From: Nitratireductor indicus C115
GTDB lineage: Bacteria > Pseudomonadota > Alphaproteobacteria > Rhizobiales > Rhizobiaceae
Assembly: GCF_000300515.1 (NCBI RefSeq)
Contig: NZ_AMSI01000009.1
Location: 1-64,000, forward strand
DNA length: 64,000 bases
Reading direction: 5' to 3'
The notes under the pieces: model-generated
What the model was told of the DNA's origin: nothing
What the model saw: the letters and a program-made list of their open reading frames with translations, nothing else
Databases searched by the model: none
Part shown: piece by piece, positions 27,526 through 38,501 of the stretch
Layout: the number at the start of each line of letters is the position of its first letter
Numbering within the stretch: the first letter of the stretch is position 1
Made by a program: the position numbers and the translations under genes

Positions 27526-27737
27526 CGTATCGTAAGCCGGTTAGGGCAAGATTAAGGCACATTTTTGAGCCGCGTGAAAAGACGCAGCACAAACCACCCA
27601 TGCGAATCGAGGCCCCGCATGCAAACGGACTACGGGAACCGCCGGAGCGGCATCCGCAGCCTGTTCGCATGCGACCTCGCAATGAGATGCTGGGCGTTAG
27701 CGCGCCGGCCGGCGCGCATATTAAGGCGGCAGCCGCG

Positions 27738-28277
27738 TCAGATGCGCGGCGCCAGAACCATCATCATCTGACGGCCTTCGAGCTTGGGCTCGGCTTCGAC
27801 CTTGGCAATCTCTTCCACTTCCTCGCGCACGCGGTTCAGAAGCTGCATGCCAAGTTCCATATGGGCCATTTCACGGCCACGGAAACGCAGGGTCAGCTTG
27901 ACCTTGTCGCCTTCCTCGAAGAAGCGGCGCACGGCCTTCATCTTCACCTCATAGTCATGGGTGTCGATGTTCGGACGCATCTTGATCTCCTTGATCTCGA
28001 TGGTCTTCTGCTTCTTGCGCGCCTCAGCAGCCTTTTTCTGGCTCTGATATTTCATCTTGCCAAGATCACCGATCTTGCAGACGGGCGGTTCGGAATTGGG
28101 AGCGATTTCAATGAGGTCGAGACCGGCTTCCTCGGCAGCAGCGAGCGCATCCTCAATGGAAACCACGCCGCGATTGTTGCCTTCGTCGTCGATCAGCTGA
28201 ACCTTGGGAACCCGGATGTCACGGTTTGCGCGCGGGCCTTCCTTCACTTGGGCCTGCGCTTTGAACGGTCTGCGAAT
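27738..28277 (-). CDS. infC: Translation initiation factor IF-3, ATT start codon
   Basis: 179 aa if started at ATT 28277 ([20 protein letters not shown]), the position and length expected for IF3. GAGGAG lies 9 nt before ATT. A GTG at 28247 would remove the conserved RRPF N-terminus. N-domain: [15 protein letters not shown] and [16 protein letters not shown]; linker with [16 protein letters not shown]-domain with [18 protein letters not shown] and [12 protein letters not shown]3 monitors start codons, and AUU as its own start gives autoregulation in enterobacteria; the same logic is likely here. Confidence 0.93.
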   Translation of the reverse strand: MRRPFKAQAQVKEGPRANRDIRVPKVQLIDDEGNNRGVVSIEDALAAAEEAGLDLIEIAPNSEPPVCKIGDLGKMKYQSQKKAAEARKKQKTIEIKEIKMRPNIDTHDYEVKMKAVRRFFEEGDKVKLTLRFRGREMAHMELGMQLLNRVREEVEEIAKVEAEPKLEGRQMMMVLAPRI

Positions 28278-28455
28278 GGTCGTTATCTCCTCGAGTTATT
28301 GAACCATCGAATTTCTTGTAGCCGGCGTTCCGCCAGCCCTTAGAGAGGCGTATGTCGTCTCTGCACGCGAAGTGTCAATAGCATATAAAGGTGAAAGAAT
28401 CACGCCGCCCGTTCTGCATTTGTCGCGAAACGGCCATTTGATGAAGGAGATCGCC

Positions 28456-29241
28456 ATGTCCGGCACGCCGACGAACAGCCAGCCGAACTTCCTGACGGTG
28501 GATGGAACCGACATCGCGTATCGGCACCGGGCAGGCAAGGCGCCCGGCATCGTCTGGCTCGGCGGCTACCGTTCCGACATGCTGGGCACCAAGGCGGAAG
28601 CGCTGGATGACTGGGCAGCAAAGACCGGGCATTCATTTTTGCGCCACGACTATTCGGGGCATGGCGAATCGGGCGGTGCATTCCACGACGGCACGATCTC
28701 GCGTTGGCTTGGTGAGAGTCTGGCGGTTTTCCGCGCCTTCAGCGAAGGGCCGCAGATTCTCGTCGGTTCTTCCATGGGGGCGTGGATCGCACTGCGCATG
28801 GTCCAGGAACTCAACCGCGCCGGAGAAGAAAAACGGCTGGCAGGCCTTCTCCTTCTGGCGCCGGCTCCCGATTTCACCATGGAACTGATCGAACCGGAGC
28901 TGACGGAGGAGCACCGCAAGGCGCTCGCCGAACAGGGTTTCATGGAAGAACCGTCCGAATATTCCGACGAACCATATATCTACACGCGTGCGCTCTTTGA
29001 GGACGGGCTCAACAACCGTGTTCTGACCGGGGTACTCGATACCCATTGCCCCGTGCATATCCTGCAAGGCAAGGCCGATCCGGACGTGCCCTATACCCAT
29101 GCGATGCGGCTGACAGAGCATCTGCCCGCCGACGATGTTACGCTTTCGCTTGTCTCCGATGGAGATCATCGCCTTTCGCGGCCCCAGGACATCGCCCTGA
29201 TCCTGCGCACGCTGGAAGGCCTGATCGAGCGCCACAGATAG
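28456..29241 (+). CDS. Alpha/beta hydrolase (ABHD10-like)
   Basis: 261 aa from ATG 28456, preceded by AAGGAGATCGCC. Catalytic elements: nucleophile elbow VGSSMGAWIAL (Ser about residue 101), KADPDVPYTH with acid residue, and SDGDHRLSRPQD with His near the end; HDYSGHGESGG is the oxyanion-side loop. Family members act on thioesters or acyl esters (mycophenolic-acid acyl-glucuronide esterase type), but the substrate is unknown. It is divergent from infC. Confidence 0.85.
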   Translation: MSGTPTNSQPNFLTVDGTDIAYRHRAGKAPGIVWLGGYRSDMLGTKAEALDDWAAKTGHSFLRHDYSGHGESGGAFHDGTISRWLGESLAVFRAFSEGPQILVGSSMGAWIALRMVQELNRAGEEKRLAGLLLLAPAPDFTMELIEPELTEEHRKALAEQGFMEEPSEYSDEPYIYTRALFEDGLNNRVLTGVLDTHCPVHILQGKADPDVPYTHAMRLTEHLPADDVTLSLVSDGDHRLSRPQDIALILRTLEGLIERHR

Positions 29242-29363
29242 GCTCTTCGAGGTACGGCGAGACGCAAACGCATTACGAAAAATCCGTTCCTTTCCAATGG
29301 GTTCATTGAATCCCTCAGGTTGCATTCTTGAAACCGGGGGTAGCGGTTCCCATTTCGAAATCA

Positions 29364-29384
29364 TGCAACTGCCCGGGAGTTGCA
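29364..29384. promoter_or_regulatory. Palindrome upstream of the DUF2852 gene
   Basis: TGCAACT (29364-29370), centre GCCCGGG, AGTTGCA (29378-29384): perfect 7-bp arms 26 bp before the ATG. The centre is itself nearly symmetrical (CCCGGG). Location suits an operator, though a short hairpin is also possible; I know no regulator for it. Confidence 0.4.
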
Positions 29385-29409
29385 CGCTCAAACAAAGGAA
29401 CGGGTGACC

Positions 29410-29841
29410 ATGACAAACTCTGCTCTTATCCGTCCCGCTTGGACGCCTGCAACGATTGCCCTGATGGTGGTGGGCTTCATGGTGTTTTGGCCGCTCGGCT
29501 TCGCCATGCTTGCCTATATCCTGTGGGGCGACCGCCTCGGGGATTTCAAGCGAGACGTGAACCGAAAGACCGACGACTTCTTTGCCGGCTGCCGCCGTGC
29601 ATCGAACAAGCATGCCTTCACCGGCAACGTGGCCTTCGACGACTGGCGCGACAAGGAGTTGGAGCGCCTTGCCGAGGAACGCCGCAAGCTGGACGAAATG
29701 CGTGACGAGTTCGATACCTATGTCCGCGAGTTGCGCCGCGCCAAGGACCAGGAAGATTTCGATCGCTTCATGAACGAACGCAACAGGGGTCGCAAATCCG
29801 GCCGCGGCAAGTCCGTGCCCGATATTACCGACGAGGCATAA
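29410..29841 (+). CDS. DUF2852 family membrane-anchored protein
   Basis: 143 aa from ATG 29410 (AAAGGAACGGGTGACC before it). One membrane segment (TIALMVVGFMVFWPLGFAML, about 14-35) is followed by a charged cytoplasmic part with a Glu/Arg-rich coiled coil (EERRKLDEMRDEFDTYVREL) and a basic tail. Function unknown. Probably monocistronic: palindrome before, terminator after. Confidence 0.85.
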   Translation: MTNSALIRPAWTPATIALMVVGFMVFWPLGFAMLAYILWGDRLGDFKRDVNRKTDDFFAGCRRASNKHAFTGNVAFDDWRDKELERLAEERRKLDEMRDEFDTYVRELRRAKDQEDFDRFMNERNRGRKSGRGKSVPDITDEA

Positions 29842-29877
29842 CCGCTTCTGCGGCTTCTCAGGCTGCACGACGATCTG

Positions 29878-29910
29878 AACGGCATCTCGATGAGATGCCG
29901 TTTTCTTTTT
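29878..29910 (+). terminator. Rho-independent terminator after the DUF2852 gene
   Basis: Arms AACGGCATCTC (29878-29888) and GAGATGCCGTT (29892-29902) with loop GAT, followed by TTCTTTTT. It lies 36 bp past the stop. Confidence 0.9.
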
Positions 29911-29970
29911 GAAATCACGGCAGGGCGATCCCTGCTCCGCCGGCGTGGCGAATCATCTATCCTTGTTTCC

Positions 29971-30732
29971 ATGGCACTTGGTTTTTTCAAACGGATCGGC
30001 CTCAAGGTCACCGCCCCGCCGGCCGAACGCGTGCATTGCGTCGCCGGGCGCGAATTGCCGTTGCGTATTGTCGAGAACAGCCGCGCCAAGCGCCTTACAT
30101 TGCGTATCGAGCCAGGCGGCAAGGGATTGCGCGTCACCGTGCCGCCAGGGCTCGCGCGCTCGCGCCAGGTGGATGAGTTCCTCGACAGGCATGAAGGCTG
30201 GCTCACCGAGCGGCTGAAAAAACTGCCCGACCGACCGGTCGTGCGGCCCGGCATCAAGATTCCCGTGCGCGGCAAGCCGCATCTCATCGTGCACGAACCC
30301 GAAAAACGCGGCGCTGCCCGTATCGGCGAACGGGATGGCGAGCCTGTCCTCATCGTCTTCGGGGATATCGATCACCTGCCAAAACGGGTTGCGGATTTTC
30401 TCAAGCGCGAAGCCAAGCGCGACATCGAGGCGCTGGTGGCCCGTCATACGGCGACGCTCGGCAAGCGGGCCCGCTCCATCCGCTTTCGGGATACCAAGAG
30501 CCGCTGGGGCTCGTGCACCTCGGACGGGATCCTCTCCTTTTCATGGCGCATCATGATGGCGCCGGCGCCGGTCATCGATTATCTGGTCGCCCATGAGGTC
30601 GCGCATCTGAATGAAATGAACCACAGTGCCCGCTTCTGGAAACTGTGCCGCGAGTTGTGTCCTGAAACAGACCGTTGCAAGGACTGGCTGAAGCGCAACG
30701 GAACTGCCTTGCAGGCAATCGGCTTCGAGTGA
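29971..30732 (+). CDS. YgjP/M48-like metallopeptidase (DUF45)
   Basis: 253 aa from ATG 29971 (MALGFFKRIG). N-terminal beta-rich part (RLTLRIEPGGKGLRVTVPPG), then the DUF45 metalloprotease domain: FRDTKSRWGSCTSDGILSFS and HEVAHLNEMNHSARFW with HExxH at H208-H212 and a third His at 218. Cytoplasmic; homologues of the YgjP/WLM group are SprT-like proteases of uncertain substrate. It is followed by trpF with a 66-bp gap. Confidence 0.85.
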   Translation: MALGFFKRIGLKVTAPPAERVHCVAGRELPLRIVENSRAKRLTLRIEPGGKGLRVTVPPGLARSRQVDEFLDRHEGWLTERLKKLPDRPVVRPGIKIPVRGKPHLIVHEPEKRGAARIGERDGEPVLIVFGDIDHLPKRVADFLKREAKRDIEALVARHTATLGKRARSIRFRDTKSRWGSCTSDGILSFSWRIMMAPAPVIDYLVAHEVAHLNEMNHSARFWKLCRELCPETDRCKDWLKRNGTALQAIGFE

Positions 30733-30798
30733 CCCCGGCACCAGCCGCAGCGGGCATCTCCCTCGACTCCGCCGCTTTTTCGTGCCACTTCCCTGTCC

Positions 30799-31464
30799 AT
30801 GACACTCGACATCAAGATATGCGGTCTGAAGACGCCCGAAGCGGTGGACGCAGCCCTTGCGGGCGGGGCGAGCCATATCGGTTTCATCTTCTTTGAGAAG
30901 AGCCCCCGCAATATAGGCGCTGAAGCCGCAGCCGAGCTGCGTAAACGGGCGCTGGGGAAGGCTCAGGCCGTCGCCGTCAGCGTGGATGCGACGGACGACG
31001 TTCTCGACGCGATCGTCGAAACCATGAAGCCCGACATGCTCCAGCTTCACGGCAAGGAAAGCCCGGAACGCGTGCGCGCCGTCAAGGCGCGATACGGTCT
31101 CTCCGTGATGAAAGCCTTTTCCATTCGCGATGCCGCCGATATTGCCGGCATCGAACCCTATCGCGGCGTCGCGGACCGGTTTCTTTTCGATGCCAAACCG
31201 CCCAAAGGCTCCGAGCTTCCGGGCGGCAACGGCATCGCCTTCGACTGGCGGTTGCTCAGCGGACTTGACGATAAGGTTGATTACATGCTTTCGGGTGGCC
31301 TGAACGCGGCCAATATCGGCGCTGCCCTCAGCGCCGTGTCGCCGCGTGGCATAGATATCTCGTCGGGCGTGGAAAGCGCGCCGGGCGAAAAGAACCCGGA
31401 TCTGATACGCGAATTCTTCAGCGCCGTGCGGGCGGCGCTTGCGAATGATGCGGCTCTGACATGA
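30799..31464 (+). CDS. trpF: Phosphoribosylanthranilate isomerase
   Basis: 221 aa TIM barrel for the third step of tryptophan synthesis. Motifs: [15 protein letters not shown] with the catalytic Cys, [23 protein letters not shown], and [15 protein letters not shown] / [17 protein letters not shown]. First of the cluster trpF-trpB-trpA-accD-folC. The trpB SD (GAGGAG) overlaps the trpF stop, so they are cotranscribed. Confidence 0.96.
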   Translation: MTLDIKICGLKTPEAVDAALAGGASHIGFIFFEKSPRNIGAEAAAELRKRALGKAQAVAVSVDATDDVLDAIVETMKPDMLQLHGKESPERVRAVKARYGLSVMKAFSIRDAADIAGIEPYRGVADRFLFDAKPPKGSELPGGNGIAFDWRLLSGLDDKVDYMLSGGLNAANIGAALSAVSPRGIDISSGVESAPGEKNPDLIREFFSAVRAALANDAALT

Positions 31465-31474
31465 GGAGAGCGCT

Positions 31475-32695
<1,221 letters not shown>

Positions 32696-32827
32696 GACGC
32701 GAATTTCTGGCAGGGCGCGGCCCTCGCGCCCCGCAGCTTCGGTGTCGAGCGCTGAAGCCGTTGCAGCAACAGGAATGCAAGACGGCGTGGGGGCGCCGCG
32801 CTGGATGAACGAGGACAAAAGACCATC

Positions 32828-33667
32828 ATGACCACCCGCATCGACCGACGTTTCGCACGCCTGAAGGAAGAAAACCGGCCGGCGCTCGTTACCTATTTCA
32901 TGGGTGGCGACCCCGATTACGACACCGCGCTTTCCATCATGAAGGCGCTGCCGGAAGCCGGCAGCGACGTGATCGAACTCGGCATGCCCTTCTCCGACCC
33001 CATGGCGGACGGGCCAGCTATCCAGGCTGCAGGACTGCGCGCCCTGAAAAGCGGACAGACGCTGCGCAAGACCTTGCAGATGGCGCGCGATTTCCGGACC
33101 GGCGACGACGATACGCCCATCGTCATGATGGGCTATTACAATCCGATCTATGTCTATGGCGTGGAGCGTTTCCTCGTGGACGCGAAGGAAGCGGGCATCG
33201 ACGGTCTCATCATCGTCGACCTGCCGCCGGAGATGGACCAGGAACTGTGCGTGCCGGCGCTGAGGGCCGGGCTGAATTTCATCCGCCTCGCCACCCCCAC
33301 AACCGATGAAGAGCGCCTGCCCACAGTTCTTCAGAATACGTCGGGCTTCGTCTACTATGTGTCGATGACGGGCGTGACCGGGTCGGCGCTGCCCGATACC
33401 AGCCGCGTTTCGGGTGCGGTAAAGCGCATCAAGGAGCATACGGATCTGCCGGTCTGCGTCGGCTTCGGCGTCAAGACCGCGCGTCAGGCCAAGGCCATTG
33501 GCGAGGCCGCCGACGGCGTGGTTGTCGGTACGGCGATCGTGGCGGCGATCGCCCAGTGCTATGATCCGGAGGGAAAGCAGCTCGCCGATCCTGCCGAGGC
33601 GGTCGCCACACTCGTGCGCGGCCTTGCCGACGGCGTCCGCGAAGCGCGCCTTGCTCCTGCCCGATAG
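32828..33667 (+). CDS. trpA: Tryptophan synthase alpha chain
   Basis: 279 aa TIM barrel cleaving indole-glycerol phosphate. [34 protein letters not shown] with the catalytic Glu and Asp, [13 protein letters not shown], and [13 protein letters not shown] then [13 protein letters not shown] are the family blocks. The 132-bp gap after trpB is GC-rich without a clear hairpin. Same operon direction as accD. Confidence 0.98.
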   Translation: MTTRIDRRFARLKEENRPALVTYFMGGDPDYDTALSIMKALPEAGSDVIELGMPFSDPMADGPAIQAAGLRALKSGQTLRKTLQMARDFRTGDDDTPIVMMGYYNPIYVYGVERFLVDAKEAGIDGLIIVDLPPEMDQELCVPALRAGLNFIRLATPTTDEERLPTVLQNTSGFVYYVSMTGVTGSALPDTSRVSGAVKRIKEHTDLPVCVGFGVKTARQAKAIGEAADGVVVGTAIVAAIAQCYDPEGKQLADPAEAVATLVRGLADGVREARLAPAR

Positions 33668-33718
33668 ACGCGCCAACCTGCGATACCCGTCTCAGATCAT
33701 GAGAAAGAAGGCACAGCA

Positions 33719-34663
33719 ATGAACTGGATCACCAGCTACGTCCGGCCGAAGATCAACTCGATGCTCGGTCGCCGTGACATGCCGGAGAACCTCTGGATCA
33801 AGGATCCGGATACCGGCGAGATGGTCTTTCACAAGGACTTGGAGGAAAATCTCTGGGTCATCCCGGCTTCCGGCCATCACATGAAGATTTCCGCGCGCGA
33901 GCGGCTGAAATCCTTTTTCGACGATGGCGCCTACGAGTTGCTGGAAAGCCCGAAGGCCGCTATCGATCCGCTGAAATTCCGCGACGAACGCCGCTACACC
34001 GATCGCCTGCGCGATGCGAAGGCCAAGACGGGCATGGAAGATGCCGTGCTCAGCGGCGTCGGCAAGGTCGAGGGGCTGGAGCTTCTTGCCACCGTACAGG
34101 ACTTCGCCTTCATGGGCGGTTCGCTGGGCATGGCTGCCGGAGAGGCGATCATCCGCGGCTTCGAGACCGCGCTGGAACGTCGCCTGCCGCTGGTGCTGTT
34201 CGCCGCCTCGGGCGGGGCGCGCATGCAGGAAGGCATATTGTCTCTCATGCAGCTGCCGCGCACCACTGTTGCGCTCGACCGCCTCAAGGAGGCGGGCCTG
34301 CCCTATATTGTCGTGCTCACCAATCCGACCACGGGCGGCGTGACCGCTTCCTACGCCATGCTGGGCGATGTGCACATCGCAGAGCCGGGTGCGCTGATCG
34401 GTTTTGCCGGGCCTCGCGTGATCGAGCAGACCATTCGCGAAAAGCTTCCGGAAGGCTTCCAGCGCGCGGAGTATCTCAAGGAGCACGGCATGGTCGACAT
34501 GGTCGTGTCGCGTCTTGAGATGCGCGAGACCATCGCGCGATTGCTCAAGATCCTGCTGAAGGAAAAGGTGGCTGAAACGCCCGTTGCCCTGGAACCCGCC
34601 GAAGACGTGTTGTCTGCCGATGCGAATGATGAAACCGTCACGGTTGAGAAGCCGGAGGCGTGA
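33719..34663 (+). CDS. accD: Acetyl-CoA carboxylase carboxyltransferase beta subunit
   Basis: 314 aa; transfers carboxyl from biotin to acetyl-CoA as alpha2beta2 with AccA. Core: [68 protein letters not shown]. In E. coli the N-terminus has a CxxC..CxxC zinc ribbon; here the aligned segment ([20 protein letters not shown]) has no Cys at all. An acidic C-terminal tail follows residue 285. The SD AAGGC precedes ATG. accD-folC pairing is common in proteobacteria. Confidence 0.97.
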   Translation: MNWITSYVRPKINSMLGRRDMPENLWIKDPDTGEMVFHKDLEENLWVIPASGHHMKISARERLKSFFDDGAYELLESPKAAIDPLKFRDERRYTDRLRDAKAKTGMEDAVLSGVGKVEGLELLATVQDFAFMGGSLGMAAGEAIIRGFETALERRLPLVLFAASGGARMQEGILSLMQLPRTTVALDRLKEAGLPYIVVLTNPTTGGVTASYAMLGDVHIAEPGALIGFAGPRVIEQTIREKLPEGFQRAEYLKEHGMVDMVVSRLEMRETIARLLKILLKEKVAETPVALEPAEDVLSADANDETVTVEKPEA

Positions 34664-34716
34664 CCGGGCAGGCAGGGTGCCAGCAATGCCTTTCCGCCTC
34701 ATGAGGTGATACGGAA

Positions 34717-36063
34717 ATGACCACTGTTTCCGCGGCCGAGCGAGAGATCGAGCGCCTTTTGTCGCTGCACCCGAAAGGGTTCGACCTGTCGCTCGACCGC
34801 ATCAGGCGCCTGCTCGACCGGTTGGGCAATCCCGAGCGGCGGATGCCGCCCGTCATTCACATTGCCGGAACGAACGGCAAGGGTTCGGCAACCGCTTTCG
34901 CCCGCGCGGCGCTGGAAGCTTCCGGCCGGATCGTGCACGTCCACACGTCGCCTCACCTCGTACGCTGGCACGAGCGGTACCGTATCGGCGAGGATGGCGG
35001 CGGAAAGCTGGTGGAAGATGCGGTTCTCGCTGACGCGGTGGCACGCGTCGCAAAGGCCAATGGCGGCGAGCCGATCACCGTTTTTGAAATCCTGACGGCT
35101 GTCACCTTCGTGCTTTTCTCTGAAGATCCCGCCGACGCGGCGATCATCGAGGTGGGGCTCGGCGGCCGCTACGACGCCACCAATGTCATCGAGAAGCCGG
35201 CTGTGAGCCTGATCATGCCGATCTCGCTCGACCACGAGGCCTATCTCGGCGACCGGGTGGAGCTGATCGCCGCGGAAAAGGCGGGCATCATCAAGCGCGG
35301 CTGCCCGGCGGTGGTGGGGCAACAGCCCTTCGACGCGGCCCGCGAGGTTCTGGCCGACACGGCGGAACGGCTTGCGTGCCCGCTTTCGATCTATGGCGAG
35401 GATTTTCTCGCCTTCGAGGAAAATGGCCGCATGGTCTATCAGGACCATGATTGCCTTTTCGACCTGCCGCTGCCACGGCTTGCCGGCCGGCATCAGATCG
35501 CCAATGCGGCCGCAGCACTGGCGGCAGTGAAAGCGGCGGGCTTTCCCGTGAGCCTGCGCACTGCTGAAGCCGCCATGGAACGCGTCTCATGGCCGGGGCG
35601 CATGCAACGCCTGGCTCCAGGGCCGCTTGCCGAGCTTGCGCCGAAGGGGGCCGAGATATGGATCGACGGCGGCCACAATCCAGGTGCGGGAGAAGCCATC
35701 GCCGAAGCACTGGCCGCTGAAGAGGATCGCTCGCCGCGACCGCTTTTCCTGATTGCCGGCATGATCAATACGAAGGACCAGCGCGGCTACTTTCGCGCCT
35801 TCGAGGGCATGGCGCGGCATGTCTATACTGTGCCGGTGGACTCCAGCGATGCGGGCGTCCCCAATGCCGAGCTTGCCGCCCGCGCCATGGAGGCCGGCCT
35901 TTCGGCCGAACCCGTGCATTCAGTCGCCAATGCGCTGATGCTCCTTCGCGATACGCTCGACCGTGGTCGCGACGGCACAGAGCCGCCGCCTCGCATCCTT
36001 ATCTGCGGTTCGCTTTACCTGATCGGTTCGGTTCTGGCCGAGAACAACACCCCGCCCGTTTGA
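34717..36063 (+). CDS. folC: Bifunctional folylpolyglutamate synthase/dihydrofolate synthase
   Basis: 448 aa Mur-ligase-like enzyme adding glutamate to dihydropteroate and folates. P-loop HIAGTNGKGSATAFAR (about 48-63), VHTSPHLVRWHERYRI, EVGLGGRYDATNVIE, SLDHEAYLGDRVELIA, and C-terminal WIDGGHNPGAGEAIAEAL. GAGGTGA precedes the ATG. Last gene of the trp-acc-fol run; it converges with glk 67 bp away. Confidence 0.96.
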   Translation: MTTVSAAEREIERLLSLHPKGFDLSLDRIRRLLDRLGNPERRMPPVIHIAGTNGKGSATAFARAALEASGRIVHVHTSPHLVRWHERYRIGEDGGGKLVEDAVLADAVARVAKANGGEPITVFEILTAVTFVLFSEDPADAAIIEVGLGGRYDATNVIEKPAVSLIMPISLDHEAYLGDRVELIAAEKAGIIKRGCPAVVGQQPFDAAREVLADTAERLACPLSIYGEDFLAFEENGRMVYQDHDCLFDLPLPRLAGRHQIANAAAALAAVKAAGFPVSLRTAEAAMERVSWPGRMQRLAPGPLAELAPKGAEIWIDGGHNPGAGEAIAEALAAEEDRSPRPLFLIAGMINTKDQRGYFRAFEGMARHVYTVPVDSSDAGVPNAELAARAMEAGLSAEPVHSVANALMLLRDTLDRGRDGTEPPPRILICGSLYLIGSVLAENNTPPV

Positions 36064-36130
36064 AGGTCTGCCTGAGACAGGCTTCATGGCACAGGCCTTG
36101 CGCGCTGTTGCCGCCCGATCGCAAATGCCG

Positions 36131-37159
36131 TCAGCCTCGCCGCCAGCGACGACCCTGGGTTTCCACGCCAAATCGAACGGGTGTGCGTGCGAAGGCGGCG
36201 AGCCCGCTCAAGGCCGCCATCGGGTGCGTGATGACATAGGTCGGGATATCGCGCATCAGGGCTTCGTGAGGAGCCTTGTCCTCGAAAGCTGCACGGAACT
36301 TGCCGTTCTTCAGCGTCGGCACGATCTTCTGGGCGATGCCACCCGTCAGATAGACGCCGCCACGGCTCATGAAGATGAGCGCCATATCACCCGCGAGCCG
36401 ACCAAGATAAGTCACGAAAAGATCGAGCGTTTCGACCGCAACAGGATCGACGCCCGAAAGCCCCGCCCCTGTGATCTCGGCGGGCGTTTCGTAGCTTGCG
36501 TCCTTGCCATCCGCCCGGGCTATTGCGCGGTAGAGGTTGACGAGGCCGCGACCGCACAGGATTTGCTCCGCGGAAACACGGCCCTCGATGCGCTCGATAT
36601 GCGGAAAGATTTCCAGGTCGCGCTCGGTGCGAGGGCCAAGATCGACGTGGCCGCCTTCACCGGGAACGGGAAACCAGGTGTGTTGCGCATGGACGAGGCC
36701 AGCCATGCCAAGACCTGTTCCGGGGCCGAGCACCACACGGCTGCCGGTGGCTTCAGTCCTGCCGGGGCAAACCATTTCCAGATGCTCGTCGCCAAGCGCA
36801 ACCGAGGCCAGCGCCTGAGCCTCGAAGTCGTTGATGACGACGATGTCGGAAATGCCCATCGTTTCCATCATCTGGCGCGGTCGGACGACCCAGCCGCAAT
36901 TCGTCAGGTCTATCTCATCGCCATCCACCGGACCGGCAACCGCCAGCACGGCCGAGCGCGGAAGGATGGAGGTACGGTCCAGAATGGCCGACTGGATCGC
37001 TTCATCGATCGTTTCGTAATCAGCCGTCTGGACGACGGGAAACGTCTTCGGTTCGGCGTTGGAATCCAGAAGGATCGCAAAGCGGGCATTGGTGCCGCCG
37101 ATATCGCCGATCAGAACCGGGAATCTGAGTGCTGCGTCGTTTTCGTTTCTGAAATGCAT
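36131..37159 (-). CDS. glk: Glucokinase
   Basis: 342 aa from ATG 37159 ([11 protein letters not shown]); upstream in-frame starts run into repeat C. ROK-independent Glk family: [20 protein letters not shown] phosphate-1 motif, [30 protein letters not shown] with catalytic Asp, and [14 protein letters not shown], then [15 protein letters not shown]. Phosphorylates glucose with ATP in the cytosol for the Entner-Doudoroff and pentose routes, consistent with an organism whose PTS is regulatory only. Confidence 0.95.
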   Translation of the reverse strand: MHFRNENDAALRFPVLIGDIGGTNARFAILLDSNAEPKTFPVVQTADYETIDEAIQSAILDRTSILPRSAVLAVAGPVDGDEIDLTNCGWVVRPRQMMETMGISDIVVINDFEAQALASVALGDEHLEMVCPGRTEATGSRVVLGPGTGLGMAGLVHAQHTWFPVPGEGGHVDLGPRTERDLEIFPHIERIEGRVSAEQILCGRGLVNLYRAIARADGKDASYETPAEITGAGLSGVDPVAVETLDLFVTYLGRLAGDMALIFMSRGGVYLTGGIAQKIVPTLKNGKFRAAFEDKAPHEALMRDIPTYVITHPMAALSGLAAFARTPVRFGVETQGRRWRRG

Positions 37160-37230
37160 GGCGATGGTCAAATCCCGTCCCGGCTCCTCCGGCGCCCGAT
37201 CCACCCAGCCAGGCGCGCAATCCCTTTGCC

Positions 37231-37288
37231 TTTCCGCATCGATGCGGATGTCAGGCAAAACCGCCCGACTGCAAACGCTCCTAGCGGC
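37231..37288. repeat. Dispersed extragenic palindrome, copy C
   Basis: From CTTTCCGCATCGATGCGGAT through GTCAGGCAAAACCGCCCGAC to TGCAAACGCTCCTAGCGG; matches the second half of copies A and B. Located before glk. Confidence 0.65.
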
Positions 37289-37375
37289 TTAAATCGATTG
37301 AAGCGCCGTGGCAAGCGACCGCGCCGCAAAACGCGGCGCGCAGCCGCGTTTTTTCGCCCTGTGAAGACGTGAGGG

Positions 37376-38419
37376 TTATTGCAAGGCTGGCCGTTCGCTC
37401 GGACGCGGCACCTGATTGGCCGGCATGGATGACAATATGCTGGCCGGATCTTCTGCTTGATACCCCAGAACGGGAAGAGGCGCGGAAGCGGCCTGCGATG
37501 CCCCTCCCTCACCCGTCATCGTGACGGCCATCTCGGAGGCAGGCGCCGCAGCGCTCAAAACGGAACGGCAGGCAGAAGGCAGGGCGGCCATGGTCATGAC
37601 ATCGCGCGCCTTCGGTTTGGCCGGTCCCTTGGCCGGGCGCCAGGGCTCATCGGTGAACCACCAGTCAAGCGATTTGTCGCAACCGTCTCCCGGCGGCGGG
37701 GCGGCCTGCGCCTTGCAACCAGTGGAGCCGGCGGGGCAGGCTATGCGCAGATGGAAGTGATAATAATGCCCCCAGAAGGGACGCACCTTGCGCAGCCAGC
37801 TCCGATCACCACGTACCGTATCGCACAGTTTCTTCTTGATCCCGGGGTGAACGAGAATGCGTTCCACCTGCGGATAGCTTGCCGCCCGACGCAGAACGGC
37901 CTCATGCGCCGGCGTCCATTTACGGTCGTCCACATAAAGCGAATCGCCCTTGAGCATGGACACCGCACTGACATTCTCCCGCTCCGAATTGGTGAAGCGG
38001 CGCGAAGGCATGGGGGTAAACCAGATATCGGCGTCCAGGCCGATCTGGTGGGACGCGTGGCCCGTCAGCATGGGACCGCCACGCGGTTGGGAAATATCAC
38101 CCACAAGAAGGCCGTTCCAGCCGTCCTGTGCAGCCTCGCGAGACAGGCGTTCGAGCGTGGCGATCAGCTGCGGATGCCCCCAGCGACGGTTGCGCGAAAG
38201 GCGCATCGCCTGCCAGTGGGGGCCATCCTTGGCTATCGCCATGCCGCCGGAAAAACATCCCTTGGAATAGAACCCGAAAGATTGGGGCGCCGTGGCTGCC
38301 GGCAATTTCTGGGCACCGAAAAGCTCCTTGGCCAATGGCTCGGCGCCGGCCGGTGCCGCATAGGCGGTCAGGCCGACCAAAGCCGCTGCAACAAGCTTCA
38401 ACAGGCTTGGGAATCGCAT
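37376..38419 (-). CDS. mepA: Penicillin-insensitive murein endopeptidase
   Basis: 347 aa from ATG 38419. Signal peptide FPSLLKLVAAALVGLTAYAAPAGA, so periplasmic. The LAS-type zinc site is visible: TGHASHQIGLDADIWFT and, later, WGHYYHFHLRIACP; MepA cuts D-Ala-meso-DAP crosslinks. KGCFSGG and GDGCDKSLDWWF supply conserved Cys. The C-terminal 60 residues beyond the domain are Ala/Ser/Pro-rich and unlike E. coli MepA. Upstream in-frame codons to 38629 are not used. Confidence 0.93.
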   Translation of the reverse strand: MRFPSLLKLVAAALVGLTAYAAPAGAEPLAKELFGAQKLPAATAPQSFGFYSKGCFSGGMAIAKDGPHWQAMRLSRNRRWGHPQLIATLERLSREAAQDGWNGLLVGDISQPRGGPMLTGHASHQIGLDADIWFTPMPSRRFTNSERENVSAVSMLKGDSLYVDDRKWTPAHEAVLRRAASYPQVERILVHPGIKKKLCDTVRGDRSWLRKVRPFWGHYYHFHLRIACPAGSTGCKAQAAPPPGDGCDKSLDWWFTDEPWRPAKGPAKPKARDVMTMAALPSACRSVLSAAAPASEMAVTMTGEGGASQAASAPLPVLGYQAEDPASILSSMPANQVPRPSERPALQ

Positions 38420-38501
38420 CTCTTCCTCGTTGTGAACCCGCCCTTCCAAGCGTGCATCATAACACAGACAGCGATTCGCCGCTGCCCACCGGCGGCACGC
38501 T

